Source: Polyangiaceae bacterium (GTDB taxonomy: Bacteria > Myxococcota_A > Polyangia > Polyangiales > Polyangiaceae). From it: a stretch of 64,000 nt of DNA. The position numbers and the translations under genes were made by a program. The stretch lies in contig JAWKRG010000011.1 in assembly GCA_041389725.1 (NCBI GenBank), positions 125,001 to 189,000 of the forward strand, in the 5' to 3' direction. Below the pieces are notes generated by a model. That model saw only the letters and a list, made by a program, of their open reading frames with translations. It was not told the origin of the DNA and did not search any database. Shown here piece after piece: positions 1 to 8,511 of the stretch; the first letter of the stretch is position 1; the number at the start of each line of letters is the position of its first letter.

Positions 1-9
1 GCTACGGTC

Positions 10-32
10 AAAGCCGTCGCACGAACGACGGC
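10..32 (-). terminator. Candidate intrinsic terminator after the first operon
   Basis: A perfect 7-bp stem, GCCGTCG/CGACGGC, with a 6-nt loop occupies positions 13-32. It touches the stop codon of the minus-strand gene that ends at 32. On the minus strand the stem is followed by TTTGACC, so the T-tract is short. The position and direction fit the end of the operon running leftwards from 4794. The weak T-run makes termination an inference. Confidence 0.45.
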
Positions 33-691
33 TACATGCGAAAGACGGGGAGATCCTCTGCGTACCAGCGCCCAAGGCGCTCGCGCACGAGGTTCACTTC
101 TGCCCCGGTGACCAACCGCACGCGATAACCGAGCTCGCCGCTGCCGAGATCTGCATCTGCGTAGCGCCCGAGCAACTCCAGCGGACACCAGCCACCGGCA
201 AACCAAACGGCGTCCGGCTTGCGCTCACTGAAGGGGGACGTCTTGACCTCGACGCGCGTCCAGTTCCCCACAGCGAGGTACGCCGCGGGCACTTCCAGTC
301 CAGCTTCCCAACACAGCTCGCGAATCGCTTCGCCCAATGCGCGGTGGGAGATCGCAAAGGCGTGGGTCGAAAGCTCGACCACGATGGCGTAGCCCTCCTC
401 CAGCATGGCGATGGAAAAGCTCTTGCGGCTGCCGCGCACCAGCATCATGTGTGCGTCGTTCCAGCCCGGGATCGGACAGCCCCGCAGCGCACGGATCGCG
501 AGCTGCCACTCGGCAGCGGCTACGCGAATGTCGAAGGGCTGGTGGGTTCCGGCGTAGTCCACGGTTTCGCCTTCGGCATCGACCAGAGCCGCCATCGGCG
601 ACCCCACGCTGTCGCACAGCTTGAGCAGGATGCCGCCGAAGGCGGAGGCGGCCTGGTCGCGCCCGGTCAGCGTGCGTTGGCGGGTTCTCAT
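32..691 (-). CDS. Roadblock/LC7-like domain protein
   Basis: This is a 219-residue cytoplasmic protein with no signal peptide or membrane helix. Residues about 20-135 have the alternating pattern of a roadblock/LC7 fold: an N-terminal helix, the strand 'PMAALVDAEGETVDYAG', a second long helix, the strand 'SFSIAMLEEGYAIVVEL' and a final helix ending 'IRELCWEAGL'. In bacteria such proteins regulate Ras-like GTPases such as MglA. Residues about 140-219 form an extra C-terminal segment I do not recognise. The start overlaps the stop of the upstream foldase gene by 4 nt (ATGA), so translation is probably coupled. It is the last gene before the hairpin at 13-32. The fold assignment rests on pattern only. 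An MglA-like GTPase lies at 49.1 kb, but partnership is speculation. Confidence 0.75.
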   Translation of the reverse strand: MRTRQRTLTGRDQAASAFGGILLKLCDSVGSPMAALVDAEGETVDYAGTHQPFDIRVAAAEWQLAIRALRGCPIPGWNDAHMMLVRGSRKSFSIAMLEEGYAIVVELSTHAFAISHRALGEAIRELCWEAGLEVPAAYLAVGNWTRVEVKTSPFSERKPDAVWFAGGWCPLELLGRYADADLGSGELGYRVRLVTGAEVNLVRERLGRWYAEDLPVFRM

Positions 692-1611
692 GGCACCACG
701 GACACCAAGGACGTCAGCTGTTCCGCCGCGCGGTCGATTCCGACGGGCGCGCTGTTGATGAGCGATCTCTCCAAAGCGAGTTCGGCGGCACGCGCGCGGT
801 CCGTGAGTGCCTCCTTGCGCAGCAGAGGCTCTGCCACTTCCGCTGGCACGCGATGAGCAGGAACGCGCTCCAACATCATGATCACGTGAAAGCCATGGCT
901 GGTCTCCACGACCTCACTTTGAGCCTCTGGCGCCGGGAGGGCGCTAGCCGCTTCGGCGAACGGCAAATCGAGCCGCGCCACCGGCTCACCAGGGATCGGA
1001 GGACGCGCGGGCACGACGCGGCCGTCCTTCGCCACGGGATCCAGCCGTTCCACCCGCACTTCGATATCGCCTGCGGGCACTGCTTTCGCCTTGGCTTCGA
1101 AGTCGTCGGCCGTCGTCACGCCCGCCACCGCACTGCGAAGTCGTTCTGCGAGCGCGCGGGCCTTCTGGCGCAGTGCCGCGTCTTTCGCCAGGGCGACGAC
1201 GTGAATCGTACGGGTCGCTTCGGGACGGTCGATATCGTACCAGCGGCGTTCGCGCACCGTCTGAATCTCCGCTTCCGTGGGCGGGCCTTCCATCGCAGCA
1301 CGAGCCGCCAGATCTTCGAGGACGACGCGAGCGAGCGCGCCGCGCTCACCAACGCTCACCAACGCACGCGCCGACGGATCTTCTCGTACTGCCTGCGCGA
1401 AGAGGGCGTCGCGTACGAGCAAGGCGAGGGCCGCGCGGGGCGCCAAACCGCGCTCCTTCGCCACCCTCGCCACGGCGTCTGCGCTCACCTCCTCGGCCCC
1501 AACGCGAGCAACGATTCCGGGGGGCAATGCGCTGGAGGTTTCCACCGGTTGGCTGGGTTCGGTCCCGCATGCGCCCAGGAGCAACGATGCGGCAAACAGA
1601 GGCGCCCTCAT
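688..1611 (-). CDS. PpiC/SurA-type peptidyl-prolyl isomerase lipoprotein
   Basis: This 307-residue protein begins with a lipoprotein signal (residues 1-15, 'LLLGAC', Cys15), so it should be anchored in the outer or inner membrane and act in the periplasm. After a short helix-rich segment ('VARVGAEEVSADAVARVAKE', typical of SurA/PrsA N-domains) comes a region with the parvulin-like pattern: 'EATRTIHVVAL' around residue 130, a helix and 'DDFEAKAKAVPAGDIEV'. It closes with 'EVVETSHGFHVIMMLERV', the end of a PpiC domain. The family isomerises Xaa-Pro bonds and chaperones outer-membrane proteins. It overlaps its neighbours on both sides by 4 nt, so it is an internal operon gene. The parvulin core is divergent; a chaperone-only role is possible. 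Confidence 0.8.
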   Translation of the reverse strand: MRAPLFAASLLLGACGTEPSQPVETSSALPPGIVARVGAEEVSADAVARVAKERGLAPRAALALLVRDALFAQAVREDPSARALVSVGERGALARVVLEDLAARAAMEGPPTEAEIQTVRERRWYDIDRPEATRTIHVVALAKDAALRQKARALAERLRSAVAGVTTADDFEAKAKAVPAGDIEVRVERLDPVAKDGRVVPARPPIPGEPVARLDLPFAEAASALPAPEAQSEVVETSHGFHVIMMLERVPAHRVPAEVAEPLLRKEALTDRARAAELALERSLINSAPVGIDRAAEQLTSLVSVVP

Positions 1612-1790
1612 CGCGAAACGGAGCGGGGCCGAACCACGTCGACCGCAGCCTTCAGAGTGAGTGCACCAACTACGAGCCAGTACAAGGCCGTGAGATCACG
1701 TCGCTCGGCCAGAGCGTCAACTCCTGCACCGAACGCAAACGCACTGCCCAAGAGCAGCACCACGCTGAGCGCATCCACGAGCCGTCCCAT
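1608..1790 (-). CDS. Small two-segment membrane protein
   Basis: The predicted product has 60 residues and two hydrophobic segments, 'LSVVLLLGSAFAFGAGV' and 'ALYWLVVGALTLKAAVDVV', separated by a charged loop. A Shine-Dalgarno AGGAAG at 1796-1801 lies 5 nt before the ATG at 1790, so I prefer this start to the in-frame ATG at 1814. The start falls 2 nt after the stop of the upstream membrane-protein gene, and the stop overlaps the downstream ppiC-like gene by 4 nt. I do not recognise the family. The tight spacing argues that it is a real gene, perhaps an accessory subunit of the membrane protein encoded just upstream. Confidence 0.7.
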   Translation of the reverse strand: MGRLVDALSVVLLLGSAFAFGAGVDALAERRDLTALYWLVVGALTLKAAVDVVRPRSVSR

Positions 1791-1792
1791 GA

Positions 1793-2494
1793 TCACTTCC
1801 TGAGCACGCTCCAAACGAGTCCCAGCGCCAGAGCTAGCGTCAGGAACATGAACGCTCCAGAGCCGGAGGACAAGCGCTGGGCCGGGCTGCGTTCACCGCC
1901 GGTACCCCGGATCAACGCGATCTTCGCGCTAGTGCTCACCAACGCCACCGCGGCGACGAAGCTCACGGCATGCGCCAGAATTGCGTGGTCTTCACGCCGC
2001 ACGCGCCAAGCCAGCAGAATGGGTACCAGCGCGCCGATCAGGCCGAGCAACAACATCACCCAGCTGCCGCGCGGCAGTGCGGCCCGCGGCTGAAGCGCCG
2101 GACCATCGATCGCGTTGGGGTCGTCCTCGGGAACGTGTTCCACCTTGCGCGAGCTGCCCCAGCCAAAGGCGAAGAGCGCCCATCCGATCGCACCGGACGC
2201 GGCACGGATGGGTTCGAGTCGTACCGGATCGAGTTCCTCCGAGGCGAGCAGCCACGTGACAGTGCACAGCGCGAGGTACAGAAACACTCCCACCCTGCGT
2301 CCCCACAGGGGTTGCGCCATGGCGATCAGCGGGCCGGCGACCAGGGCAACCAAGGCCAGCATCGCAAGCACGCGAGGCCACGTCGAAACGCCAGGTCGGT
2401 AGGCCACCAGCGCCACGGTCGCCACCCAGGCGTAGAGCCCGGGCAGCAGAACGTTGGTGAGGCCGACGGGCGTCTCGGCGCGGGCGACGCTCAT
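1793..2494 (-). CDS. Polytopic membrane protein of unknown function
   Basis: The protein has 233 residues from the ATG at 2494; an in-frame TTG at 2515 is an alternative start. It contains about seven hydrophobic helices, in two clusters split by a hydrophilic loop with 'HVPEDDPNAIDGP' near the middle. There is no transporter or enzyme signature that I can name. It lies 51 nt downstream of the EF-hand-loop membrane protein gene and 2 nt upstream of the small membrane protein gene, so it is part of the pepA-led operon. Localisation to the inner membrane is safe; function is not assigned. Confidence 0.75.
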   Translation of the reverse strand: MSVARAETPVGLTNVLLPGLYAWVATVALVAYRPGVSTWPRVLAMLALVALVAGPLIAMAQPLWGRRVGVFLYLALCTVTWLLASEELDPVRLEPIRAASGAIGWALFAFGWGSSRKVEHVPEDDPNAIDGPALQPRAALPRGSWVMLLLGLIGALVPILLAWRVRREDHAILAHAVSFVAAVALVSTSAKIALIRGTGGERSPAQRLSSGSGAFMFLTLALALGLVWSVLRK

Positions 2495-2545
2495 ACTCCG
2501 AACAGTACTCGCCAAGACCTATCAGTTAGCAGATTTGTGCTCTCG

Positions 2546-3322
2546 CTAGCGTTCCGAACTCCCGGCTGCCCCTGCACGACGGCGCAAGGCCAGGTATCCG
2601 AGCCCCGAAAGCAGCAGCGCGGCCAAGGCGACGGGCCACCCCGAAGCCACCGCCGAGCGCGAGGCCGGCCACGCAGCAACGATCCTCCGGGGACCGGGGG
2701 GCCGTGAGCGTTCGATCCAGGTGAACTCGCGGGTCACGCCGCCAGGCCGCTCCGCGTCCCCCGCCTCGGTGAGGGCCGCGAAGTTCGGGGGCTTGATCTT
2801 GACGTCCGTGATCTCCACTCCGGGGGGCTCTTGATAGTCGTCCTCGACTCGAAACGCGCCGTACTCGTGGGGATCCAGACGCAAATCGAAGACCCAGGTG
2901 ACGTGAAGGTGGCGCGTTGGACCAGGAACCCAGCCTTCGGACTCGAGCCGCGCGAGCTCCCGCCGCTCCAGGGGTCGGCAGCGCACGTCGCTCAGCGAGG
3001 GTCCAGCGCAGACGGAAACCCGACGAAGCAGCGATGCCGTCCGCGCGTCCATCGCCGCGTTCGACTCGAGAGCGCTCACTTTGCGATCGCCGTCGCGATC
3101 TGCCGACGCGCGCGCCTGGTCGGCCAGGGTCGCCCCGAGTCCCACGCGATAGTGCAGCTGAATGGATGGGCCTGACAGATCGACCTGGATCTCGCGCTCG
3201 GCGGCGAGCTTCGGAAAGCGCAAGTGCGCCGCCGCCGGCAGCGCGAACCCGAGCAGCGTGAGACCGAGGCACCTGCGCGCCACGGCAGCAAGTCGACCGC
3301 GCCGAAGCGACGCGCCGAGCAT
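2546..3322 (-). CDS. Exported, C-terminally anchored protein with an EF-hand-like loop
   Basis: The protein has 258 residues, with an N-terminal signal sequence ('CLGLTLLGFALPAAAHLRF') and a C-terminal helix ('WPVALAALLLSGLGYLALRRR') that would anchor it in the inner membrane with the body in the periplasm. Residues about 72-83 read DRDGDRKVSALE, which has Asp at EF-loop positions 1, 3 and 5, Val at 8 and Glu at 12: a canonical calcium-loop pattern. The overall layout resembles the periplasmic domain found in HupE/UreJ-type proteins, but I cannot prove homology. The ATG at 3322 shares one base with the pepA stop (TGATG), indicating translational coupling. I therefore reject the longer in-frame reading that runs into pepA. 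Confidence 0.75.
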   Translation of the reverse strand: MLGASLRRGRLAAVARRCLGLTLLGFALPAAAHLRFPKLAAEREIQVDLSGPSIQLHYRVGLGATLADQARASADRDGDRKVSALESNAAMDARTASLLRRVSVCAGPSLSDVRCRPLERRELARLESEGWVPGPTRHLHVTWVFDLRLDPHEYGAFRVEDDYQEPPGVEITDVKIKPPNFAALTEAGDAERPGGVTREFTWIERSRPPGPRRIVAAWPASRSAVASGWPVALAALLLSGLGYLALRRRAGAAGSSER

Positions 3323-4794
3323 CAACGTGAGTTTTCGACGAAGCTCAAGAAGGTGAGCACCGGGTGACCCGTGGCGCCTTTTGGATAGGTTCCCTTGGCG
3401 CGGTCGTAGAGCACCGGTCCGGCGATGTCGCAATGAATCCACGGCCCACTGACGAACTCGCGGAGAAACAGCGCGGCGGAGATGCTGCCACCCCAGCGCT
3501 CTCCGGTATGTTTCAAATCCGCCACGTCGCTCTTCAGCTGCTCGCGCAGATCCTCGAGCAGCGGCATGTGCCAGAACTGCTCGCCCGCGTCCGTCGCCGC
3601 CGCTTCGAAGCGCGTCACCAAATCGTCGTCGGCGGTGTAGAAAGCCGAACAGGTCTTGCCTAGGGCCACCATGCACGCGCCAGTCAGCGTCGCCGCGTCG
3701 ATGATCGCATCGGGCTTGAGCTTGCTTGCGTACGCGAGAGCGTCAGCAAGCACGAGGCGCCCTTCAGCGTCCGTGTTGATGATCTCTACAGTCTTGCCCG
3801 AAAGCGATCCGAAGATGTCACCCGGTCGATAGGCGGCTCCGTCCGGCATGTTCTCGGCGGCCGCGATGATCCCGTGGACTTCCACGTCCGGGCGCACCGC
3901 ACCGACAGCCGCCATCAGGCCGACCACCGCGGCCGCACCGCCCATGTCGCTCTTCATTTCGCCCATGCCCGGAGCGGGCTTGATGCACAGACCGCCGGAA
4001 TCGAAGGTCAGGCCCTTGCCCACGAAGACCAGCTTCTTCTTGGCCTTTTTCGGCACATGGCTCATGTGAATGAAGCGCGGTTCGTTGGAGCTTCCCTGGC
4101 CGACGGCGTAGTGCAGCAGCATCTTGCGGCTCAGGATGCCCTTCTTGTCGAAGACCTGAATCTTGAGCTTTGCCTTCTTCGCAACCTTGCGACACAGCTC
4201 CGCTAGTGCTTCGGGATTGAGTTCATTGGGCGGCTCGTTCACGGCGTCGCGCGCAACGCACACGGCCTCAGCGACAGCCAGCCCTTGCGCTAGCGCCTTC
4301 TTCTGCGCGGCGCCGGTTCCCGCGGCATCGTAGAGCTTCACGCTTTGGAGCGCGGACTTGGGTGCGCGATCTCCGGTGAAGTAGCGGGTGAAACGATACG
4401 CCCCCAGCGCGGCACCTTCCGCCACCGCACGCAACTCCGCAGCTTCGGGGAGCACGAGGGCCAGGCTCTTCGCAGACGCCGCGTTGGCGTAGCGCGCCGC
4501 CGTTGCAGCGAAGGCGCGCACTTCCGAGCGACGCAACTGCGAGCCCTTGCCCACACCGATGACCAGTACGTGGCGAGGCTTGATCTTGCCCAGGGTGACG
4601 ATGTCCAGGGTCTGATCGGCTTTGCCACGGAAGTCCGCGTGTTTGGCGTAGCTCAACAGCCCGCCGCCCAGAGCCTTGTCGATCTGCACAAGCTGCTTCT
4701 GCTTGTTCAGATCACTTTCGAATGCGTACACCGCCAGGACGTCGACAGCGGCTGCCGCCGCGGCGCCGCTTGCAAACTGGATGTTGAGGGACAT
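3322..4794 (-). CDS. pepA: Leucyl aminopeptidase (M17, cytosol aminopeptidase)
   Basis: This 490-residue metallo-aminopeptidase removes N-terminal residues from peptides in the cytoplasm. The M17 signature NTDAEGRL is at residues 340-347. The two-metal site is intact: Lys260 and Asp265 in 'GKGLTFDSGG', Asp283 in 'MKSDMGG', Asp342 and Glu344. Catalytic Lys272 and Arg346 are also present, each exactly ten positions before its E. coli counterpart. Length is typical for the family. It is the first gene of a run of six minus-strand genes and is coupled to the next by TGATG. An inverted repeat at 4821-4839 lies just upstream of the start. PepA can bind DNA in E. coli; nothing here shows that it does so in this organism. 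Confidence 0.97.
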   Translation of the reverse strand: MSLNIQFASGAAAAAAVDVLAVYAFESDLNKQKQLVQIDKALGGGLLSYAKHADFRGKADQTLDIVTLGKIKPRHVLVIGVGKGSQLRRSEVRAFAATAARYANAASAKSLALVLPEAAELRAVAEGAALGAYRFTRYFTGDRAPKSALQSVKLYDAAGTGAAQKKALAQGLAVAEAVCVARDAVNEPPNELNPEALAELCRKVAKKAKLKIQVFDKKGILSRKMLLHYAVGQGSSNEPRFIHMSHVPKKAKKKLVFVGKGLTFDSGGLCIKPAPGMGEMKSDMGGAAAVVGLMAAVGAVRPDVEVHGIIAAAENMPDGAAYRPGDIFGSLSGKTVEIINTDAEGRLVLADALAYASKLKPDAIIDAATLTGACMVALGKTCSAFYTADDDLVTRFEAAATDAGEQFWHMPLLEDLREQLKSDVADLKHTGERWGGSISAALFLREFVSGPWIHCDIAGPVLYDRAKGTYPKGATGHPVLTFLSFVENSR

Positions 4795-4820
4795 GCCGAA
4801 CGCTCCTCTGGTCTATTGGG

Positions 4821-4839
4821 TCGTGGTTCCGTGCCACGA
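4821..4839. promoter_or_regulatory. Inverted repeat upstream of pepA
   Basis: The sequence TCGTGG-TTCCGTG-CCACGA forms a perfect 6-bp inverted repeat about 27 bp before the pepA start, in the 268-bp region between the divergent pepA and fbp genes. It could be an operator or a leader hairpin for pepA. I see no convincing -35/-10 pair. Another GC-rich dyad, CCGGCGGAACCGCCGCCGG, lies near 5010-5028 in the fbp leader. Confidence 0.25.
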
Positions 4840-5062
4840 GGGGGCGTGGATACTGCCATCGCGCGTCCGACCGGTTCAAGCGCCTTGCGGCCTGCACGGG
4901 CCCCACCTGGCGCCCGCGCCTGACCGAAATCGCGGGTTTTCGGGTGGCGCCTCGGGCAGACTCGCTTCGGCTTGAACGCCGCGACAGAACGTAGATTCAT
5001 ATCGTCTGTCCGGCGGAACCGCCGCCGGAGCCGCCCTCGGCACCTGTAGAAAGGTCGTAGCC

Positions 5063-6082
5063 ATGACACAGCTTTCCTGGACTCCCCCGGACGCCACGCG
5101 TGCTGGAGCCACCCTCGAGACGTTCATCTTGGAAGGGATGTTCCACTCGCCGGGCGCCACTGGCACCTTCACGTCTTTGCTGAATCAAATTGGCTTGGCG
5201 GCAAAGCTAATTGCTCAGCGTGTACGGCGCGCCGGCCTCGCCGACGTCTTGGGTTGGACCGGCGACACGAACGTGCACGGCGAGTACGTCCAGAAGCTGG
5301 ACATCATCTCCAATGAGACGTTCATCAACGTGCTCAAGCGTCGCGGTCATTGCATGGCCATCGCGAGCGAGGAACTCGATGACCCCGTGATCTTCCCGGA
5401 GGCGCGCGGCGGCTATTTGGTGACCGTCGACCCGCTGGACGGCTCCAGCAACATCGACGTCGACATCAGCATCGGAACCATCTTCGGGATCCAGAAGGTG
5501 GAAGAGAAGAAGATTACCGAAGCGTCCTTCTTGCGTCCTGGCAGAGAGTTGGCGGCGGCGGGCTACGTCATCTACGGATCCTCGACGGTGCTCGTGCTCT
5601 CCACGGGCCGCGGCGTGCACGGCTTCACATGGGATCCCGGCGCTGGCGAGTTCTTCCTCTCACACGAGAACATCCGCTGCCCCGAGAAGGGTTCCCTCTA
5701 CTCGGTGAACGAGGGCAACGCTTCGCGCTGGACCCCAGGCGTCCAGCGCTGGAACGAGTTCATCAAGGCCATCGACAAGGATGACGGCCGCCCTTACTCC
5801 CAGCGCTACGTCGGTTCGCTGGTTGCGGACGCGCATCGCACCCTGCTCAAGGGCGGGATCTTCGCCTACCCCGCGGACACCAAGAGCCCCTCGGGCAAGC
5901 TGCGCCTGCTCTACGAGGCCAATCCCATTGCCTTCATCTTCGAGGCTGCGGGCGGCCGGGCCACGACGGGCAAACAACGGATCTTGGACGTCATCCCTGA
6001 CGCGCTCCACCAGCGCGTTCCGCTGATCGTGGGTTCCGCTCGGGACGTCGAAACCTTCGAGCGCTTCGCCACCGAAGGGTGA
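5063..6082 (+). CDS. fbp: Class I fructose-1,6-bisphosphatase
   Basis: This 339-residue protein hydrolyses fructose 1,6-bisphosphate to fructose 6-phosphate, the committed step of gluconeogenesis, in the cytoplasm. Metal ligands are visible in 'ASEELD' (Glu103/Glu104) and in DPLDGSSN (residues 123-130). The class I signature lies at residues 279-291 ('KLRLLYEANPIAF'), including the catalytic-site Lys/Arg and the substrate-binding Glu. Length matches the family. The sequence AGAAAGG about 11 nt before the ATG can serve as ribosome binding site. It is transcribed divergently from pepA and followed by two plus-strand genes of unknown role. Together with the malic enzyme at 21.5 kb it suggests growth on amino acids or organic acids, but that is inference. 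Confidence 0.97.
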   Translation: MTQLSWTPPDATRAGATLETFILEGMFHSPGATGTFTSLLNQIGLAAKLIAQRVRRAGLADVLGWTGDTNVHGEYVQKLDIISNETFINVLKRRGHCMAIASEELDDPVIFPEARGGYLVTVDPLDGSSNIDVDISIGTIFGIQKVEEKKITEASFLRPGRELAAAGYVIYGSSTVLVLSTGRGVHGFTWDPGAGEFFLSHENIRCPEKGSLYSVNEGNASRWTPGVQRWNEFIKAIDKDDGRPYSQRYVGSLVADAHRTLLKGGIFAYPADTKSPSGKLRLLYEANPIAFIFEAAGGRATTGKQRILDVIPDALHQRVPLIVGSARDVETFERFATEG

Positions 6083-6151
6083 TCCCGCGCGACTGGCGCC
6101 TGGACCGAATCGGACGGGCGGCCGGACGCGCTTCGGGCTATTCTGTTCCCC

Positions 6152-7012
6152 ATGTTTCGCCTTCGACGCGTGCTCGGCTTGGGGTGGGCAGCCGCAGCCT
6201 TGCTTGCCACTTCCCTAGCCAGCGCTCAGTACGGCTCCCCTCCACCGCCCGGCTACGGACAGCCGCCCCCAAACCAGGGAGGCTACTACCAACAGCAGCC
6301 GGGGTACGGACAGCCACCGCCCAACCAGGGTTATGGTCAACAGGGCGGCTACTACGGCGGCCCGCCGCCGCCGCCGCCGCGCAAGCCCGACGAGGGCTTC
6401 GAGATCCCCGATTTTTCCGTGCGCATAGATCCGTTCAACTGGCTGCTGCAAGGCCGACTGGGGTTCGAGCTCGAAGTCGAGCTCTACGAGTTCATCAGCT
6501 TCGAACTGGTCCCCGTTTTCGTCGTGAACGAAGAGCCGCCATTGCTGAATCTGCGCGGCTTCCCCAGTGACCTCACCCAGCATTCCAACGGCATTGGCGC
6601 GATGAGTGGCGCTTCTTTTGGCGCGGGCTTCTGGCTCGAAGGCAAACCCTTCGAGGGCAACGTCTTGCGTGTGATCCTGACGAACTACGGCTACGAGTAC
6701 AAGACGGAAGACGCACAGGGTCCTATAGACGCCGTAAAGCAGACCGAGCGTCGGCTCTTCGGCTACTTCGGTTCCCACCATCGTTGGGGTTTCTTCACGA
6801 TCGCCGCGGGCATCGGCCTCGGCGTCGAACTCAACAAGCAAGAGCGCTGTTTCCCGAGTGGTGCAACGAGCGTCGCCTCGGCGACGGGCGACGGTTGCGA
6901 CGGTGAGCTTCAAATCGCTGTCACGCGCAACCTGGACACGCGTGGCGATCTGAACGGTGGTTTCCACCCAGTGTACTTGATGGGGCGTTTTTCCCTGGGC
7001 TTCGTGTTCTGA
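6152..7012 (+). CDS. Secreted/outer-membrane protein with Gly-Tyr-Gln-Pro-rich N-terminus
   Basis: The 286-residue product has a clear signal peptide ending near 'LASAQYG' (residues 20-27). Next is a low-complexity segment of Gly, Tyr, Gln and Pro built on the repeated unit 'GYGQPPPNQG' (about residues 30-75), then a poly-Pro stretch. The rest (about 85-286) has many short amphipathic strands ('LQGRLGFELEVELYEFISFE', 'HRWGFFTIAAGIGLGVEL') and ends with 'LMGRFSLGFVF'. A terminal Phe after alternating hydrophobic residues is the usual outer-membrane beta-barrel ending. No family is recognised. The next gene starts 7 nt downstream, so the two are likely cotranscribed. Confidence 0.8.
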   Translation: MFRLRRVLGLGWAAAALLATSLASAQYGSPPPPGYGQPPPNQGGYYQQQPGYGQPPPNQGYGQQGGYYGGPPPPPPRKPDEGFEIPDFSVRIDPFNWLLQGRLGFELEVELYEFISFELVPVFVVNEEPPLLNLRGFPSDLTQHSNGIGAMSGASFGAGFWLEGKPFEGNVLRVILTNYGYEYKTEDAQGPIDAVKQTERRLFGYFGSHHRWGFFTIAAGIGLGVELNKQERCFPSGATSVASATGDGCDGELQIAVTRNLDTRGDLNGGFHPVYLMGRFSLGFVF

Positions 7013-7019
7013 GCCACTC

Positions 7020-7661
7020 ATGAGCAAGCTCAAGAAGACCGTGAAGATGTTCCAGGACGAGGGCGACGGGCGCCCGCCGCGTCCGCCGTCGATCAATCGC
7101 GATTCCGAGGCGACCGTAGTGGGCAGCGCGCCGGCCGGCTGGGGCGAGCCGGAAATCACCGACCACGAACTCGACGAACCCAAAGAACCCGAGAAGCCCG
7201 CCGAGCCACCGCGGGCGGAGCCCGCCGAGAGACCGCTGATCGAGGTGGAGGTCCGCAAGGTCAAGAACCTCGCGACCCATGCCCGCCGCCCACCACCGGC
7301 CTACGAAGTGTGGACCAAGAATCGCGTCTACAATCTGGACACTTCCCTGATCTGCACCGAGGTCATCGAGCTCTCATCGGGACGCACCGACGAGGGCCAT
7401 CAGCTGATTGGCGCGCGACTCGTAGGGGGTCAGCGTCGTCGCGACGAAGGCAACGAGCTGTCCTACCCGCTGCCAGTTCCTGGAACCGATGCGGTCTTTC
7501 AACGCAAGGACGCGAAGGGGCGCGTGCGCTTGGTGATGACCAGCAAGGTCACGCGAGTCATCCTCCACGTTCAACGCGTGGTGGTGGTCGCGGACAACAG
7601 CGAGCACACCTGGGATCAGATCACCAGCTCGCGACACATCTCCGACATCATCCGTGGGTGA
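7020..7661 (+). CDS. Uncharacterised cytoplasmic protein with charged Pro/Glu-rich N-half
   Basis: This protein has 213 residues without signal peptide or membrane segment. Residues 1-80 are disordered-looking and rich in Pro, Glu, Lys and Asp. Residues about 85-213 look folded, with strands such as 'YEVWTKNRVYNLDTSLICTE' and 'VRLVMTSKVTRVILHVQRVV'. The second half begins by naming a residue pattern that suggests a small beta-barrel, but I recognise no family. The gene starts 7 nt after the barrel-like protein gene and converges on the ferredoxin reductase gene. It is conserved in style but its function is unknown. Confidence 0.7.
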   Translation: MSKLKKTVKMFQDEGDGRPPRPPSINRDSEATVVGSAPAGWGEPEITDHELDEPKEPEKPAEPPRAEPAERPLIEVEVRKVKNLATHARRPPPAYEVWTKNRVYNLDTSLICTEVIELSSGRTDEGHQLIGARLVGGQRRRDEGNELSYPLPVPGTDAVFQRKDAKGRVRLVMTSKVTRVILHVQRVVVVADNSEHTWDQITSSRHISDIIRG

Positions 7662-7760
7662 GGCTGGCGTTGTCGCCGCGAGCCTGGCGCTGCGAATGGG
7701 ACTCGCGGATGCTTCGACGCGGCGCTGCCCATCGTGAGAGCCTGGCGCCATCGCGAGGGC

Positions 7761-8495
7761 TCACCAATAGCGCTCGATGGTGATGTGCCCGGGCTCGCGG
7801 ACCTTGTGTCGTCTGAGCCCGCGTTCCCCCAGCAGGGTCATCAACTCCTTGATCATGTCGGGGTTGCCGCAGATCATCATGTGAGTACGGGCGGGGTCCA
7901 GCTTCACCTCTGCCGCTCGCTCCAGGGCGCCGCTTTGCAGCGCATTGGTGATCCGGCCTGGGACGATGCCCGGCTTTTCTGCGTCCCGGCTGACGATGGG
8001 AACGTATCGTACGGCACCGCTTGCGGTGCGAAAGTCGCGGATCTCCTCCGCATACGCCAAATGCACGCCGTGACGCACGCCGTGCACCACCACGATCGTG
8101 GCGTAGCGGTCGAGCACGGCGCCGTTACGCAACATGGAGATGTAGGGCGCCACGCCAGTTCCCGTACCGACTAGCCAGAGTTCTTCTGCGGACGGGACGT
8201 GCTCCAAAGTGAAAAAGCCGCGAGCCTTGTTCTCCATCTGGAGGGATTGGCCGATTTCCAAGTCGAACAAGCTCGGACTGAGCGCGCCACCTTCGACCTC
8301 GGTGATGAACAACTCCACGGGCGCTCCCGGGGCGGAGGCGATGCTGTAGGCGCGCCGGACGCGCTCGCCCTTCAACTCGGCAGAGATGTTGACCCATTGC
8401 CCCGCGTCGAAGTCGAGCGCTTGATCGAAACAGAAGGTGGACAGCCCAGGCGCCCAGTCGACGCGCTTGGCCAGCTTGGTCTGGACCCAATCCAT
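7761..8495 (-). CDS. fpr: Ferredoxin-NADP(+) reductase
   Basis: This 244-residue flavoenzyme moves electrons between NADPH and ferredoxin or flavodoxin. The FAD-binding motif RAYSIAS is at residues 48-54, the NADP pyrophosphate loop GTGTGVAP at 110-117, and 'CGNPDMI' forms the nicotinamide-side motif near 213-219. The chain ends '...HITIERYW', with an aromatic residue at the C-terminus as in bacterial subclass I Fpr proteins. Length and architecture are typical. It begins 16 nt after the stop of the SGNH-hydrolase gene and may be the last gene of a three-gene run. It converges with the plus-strand gene that ends at 7661. Confidence 0.94.
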   Translation of the reverse strand: MDWVQTKLAKRVDWAPGLSTFCFDQALDFDAGQWVNISAELKGERVRRAYSIASAPGAPVELFITEVEGGALSPSLFDLEIGQSLQMENKARGFFTLEHVPSAEELWLVGTGTGVAPYISMLRNGAVLDRYATIVVVHGVRHGVHLAYAEEIRDFRTASGAVRYVPIVSRDAEKPGIVPGRITNALQSGALERAAEVKLDPARTHMMICGNPDMIKELMTLLGERGLRRHKVREPGHITIERYW

Positions 8496-8511
8496 GGCCG
8501 CCGAAGCTAGC

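Noticed and set aside
7662..7760. Repeat of AGCCTGGCG between convergent genes as a terminator
   Set aside because: The two copies are direct repeats and do not form a hairpin; no T-run is present.
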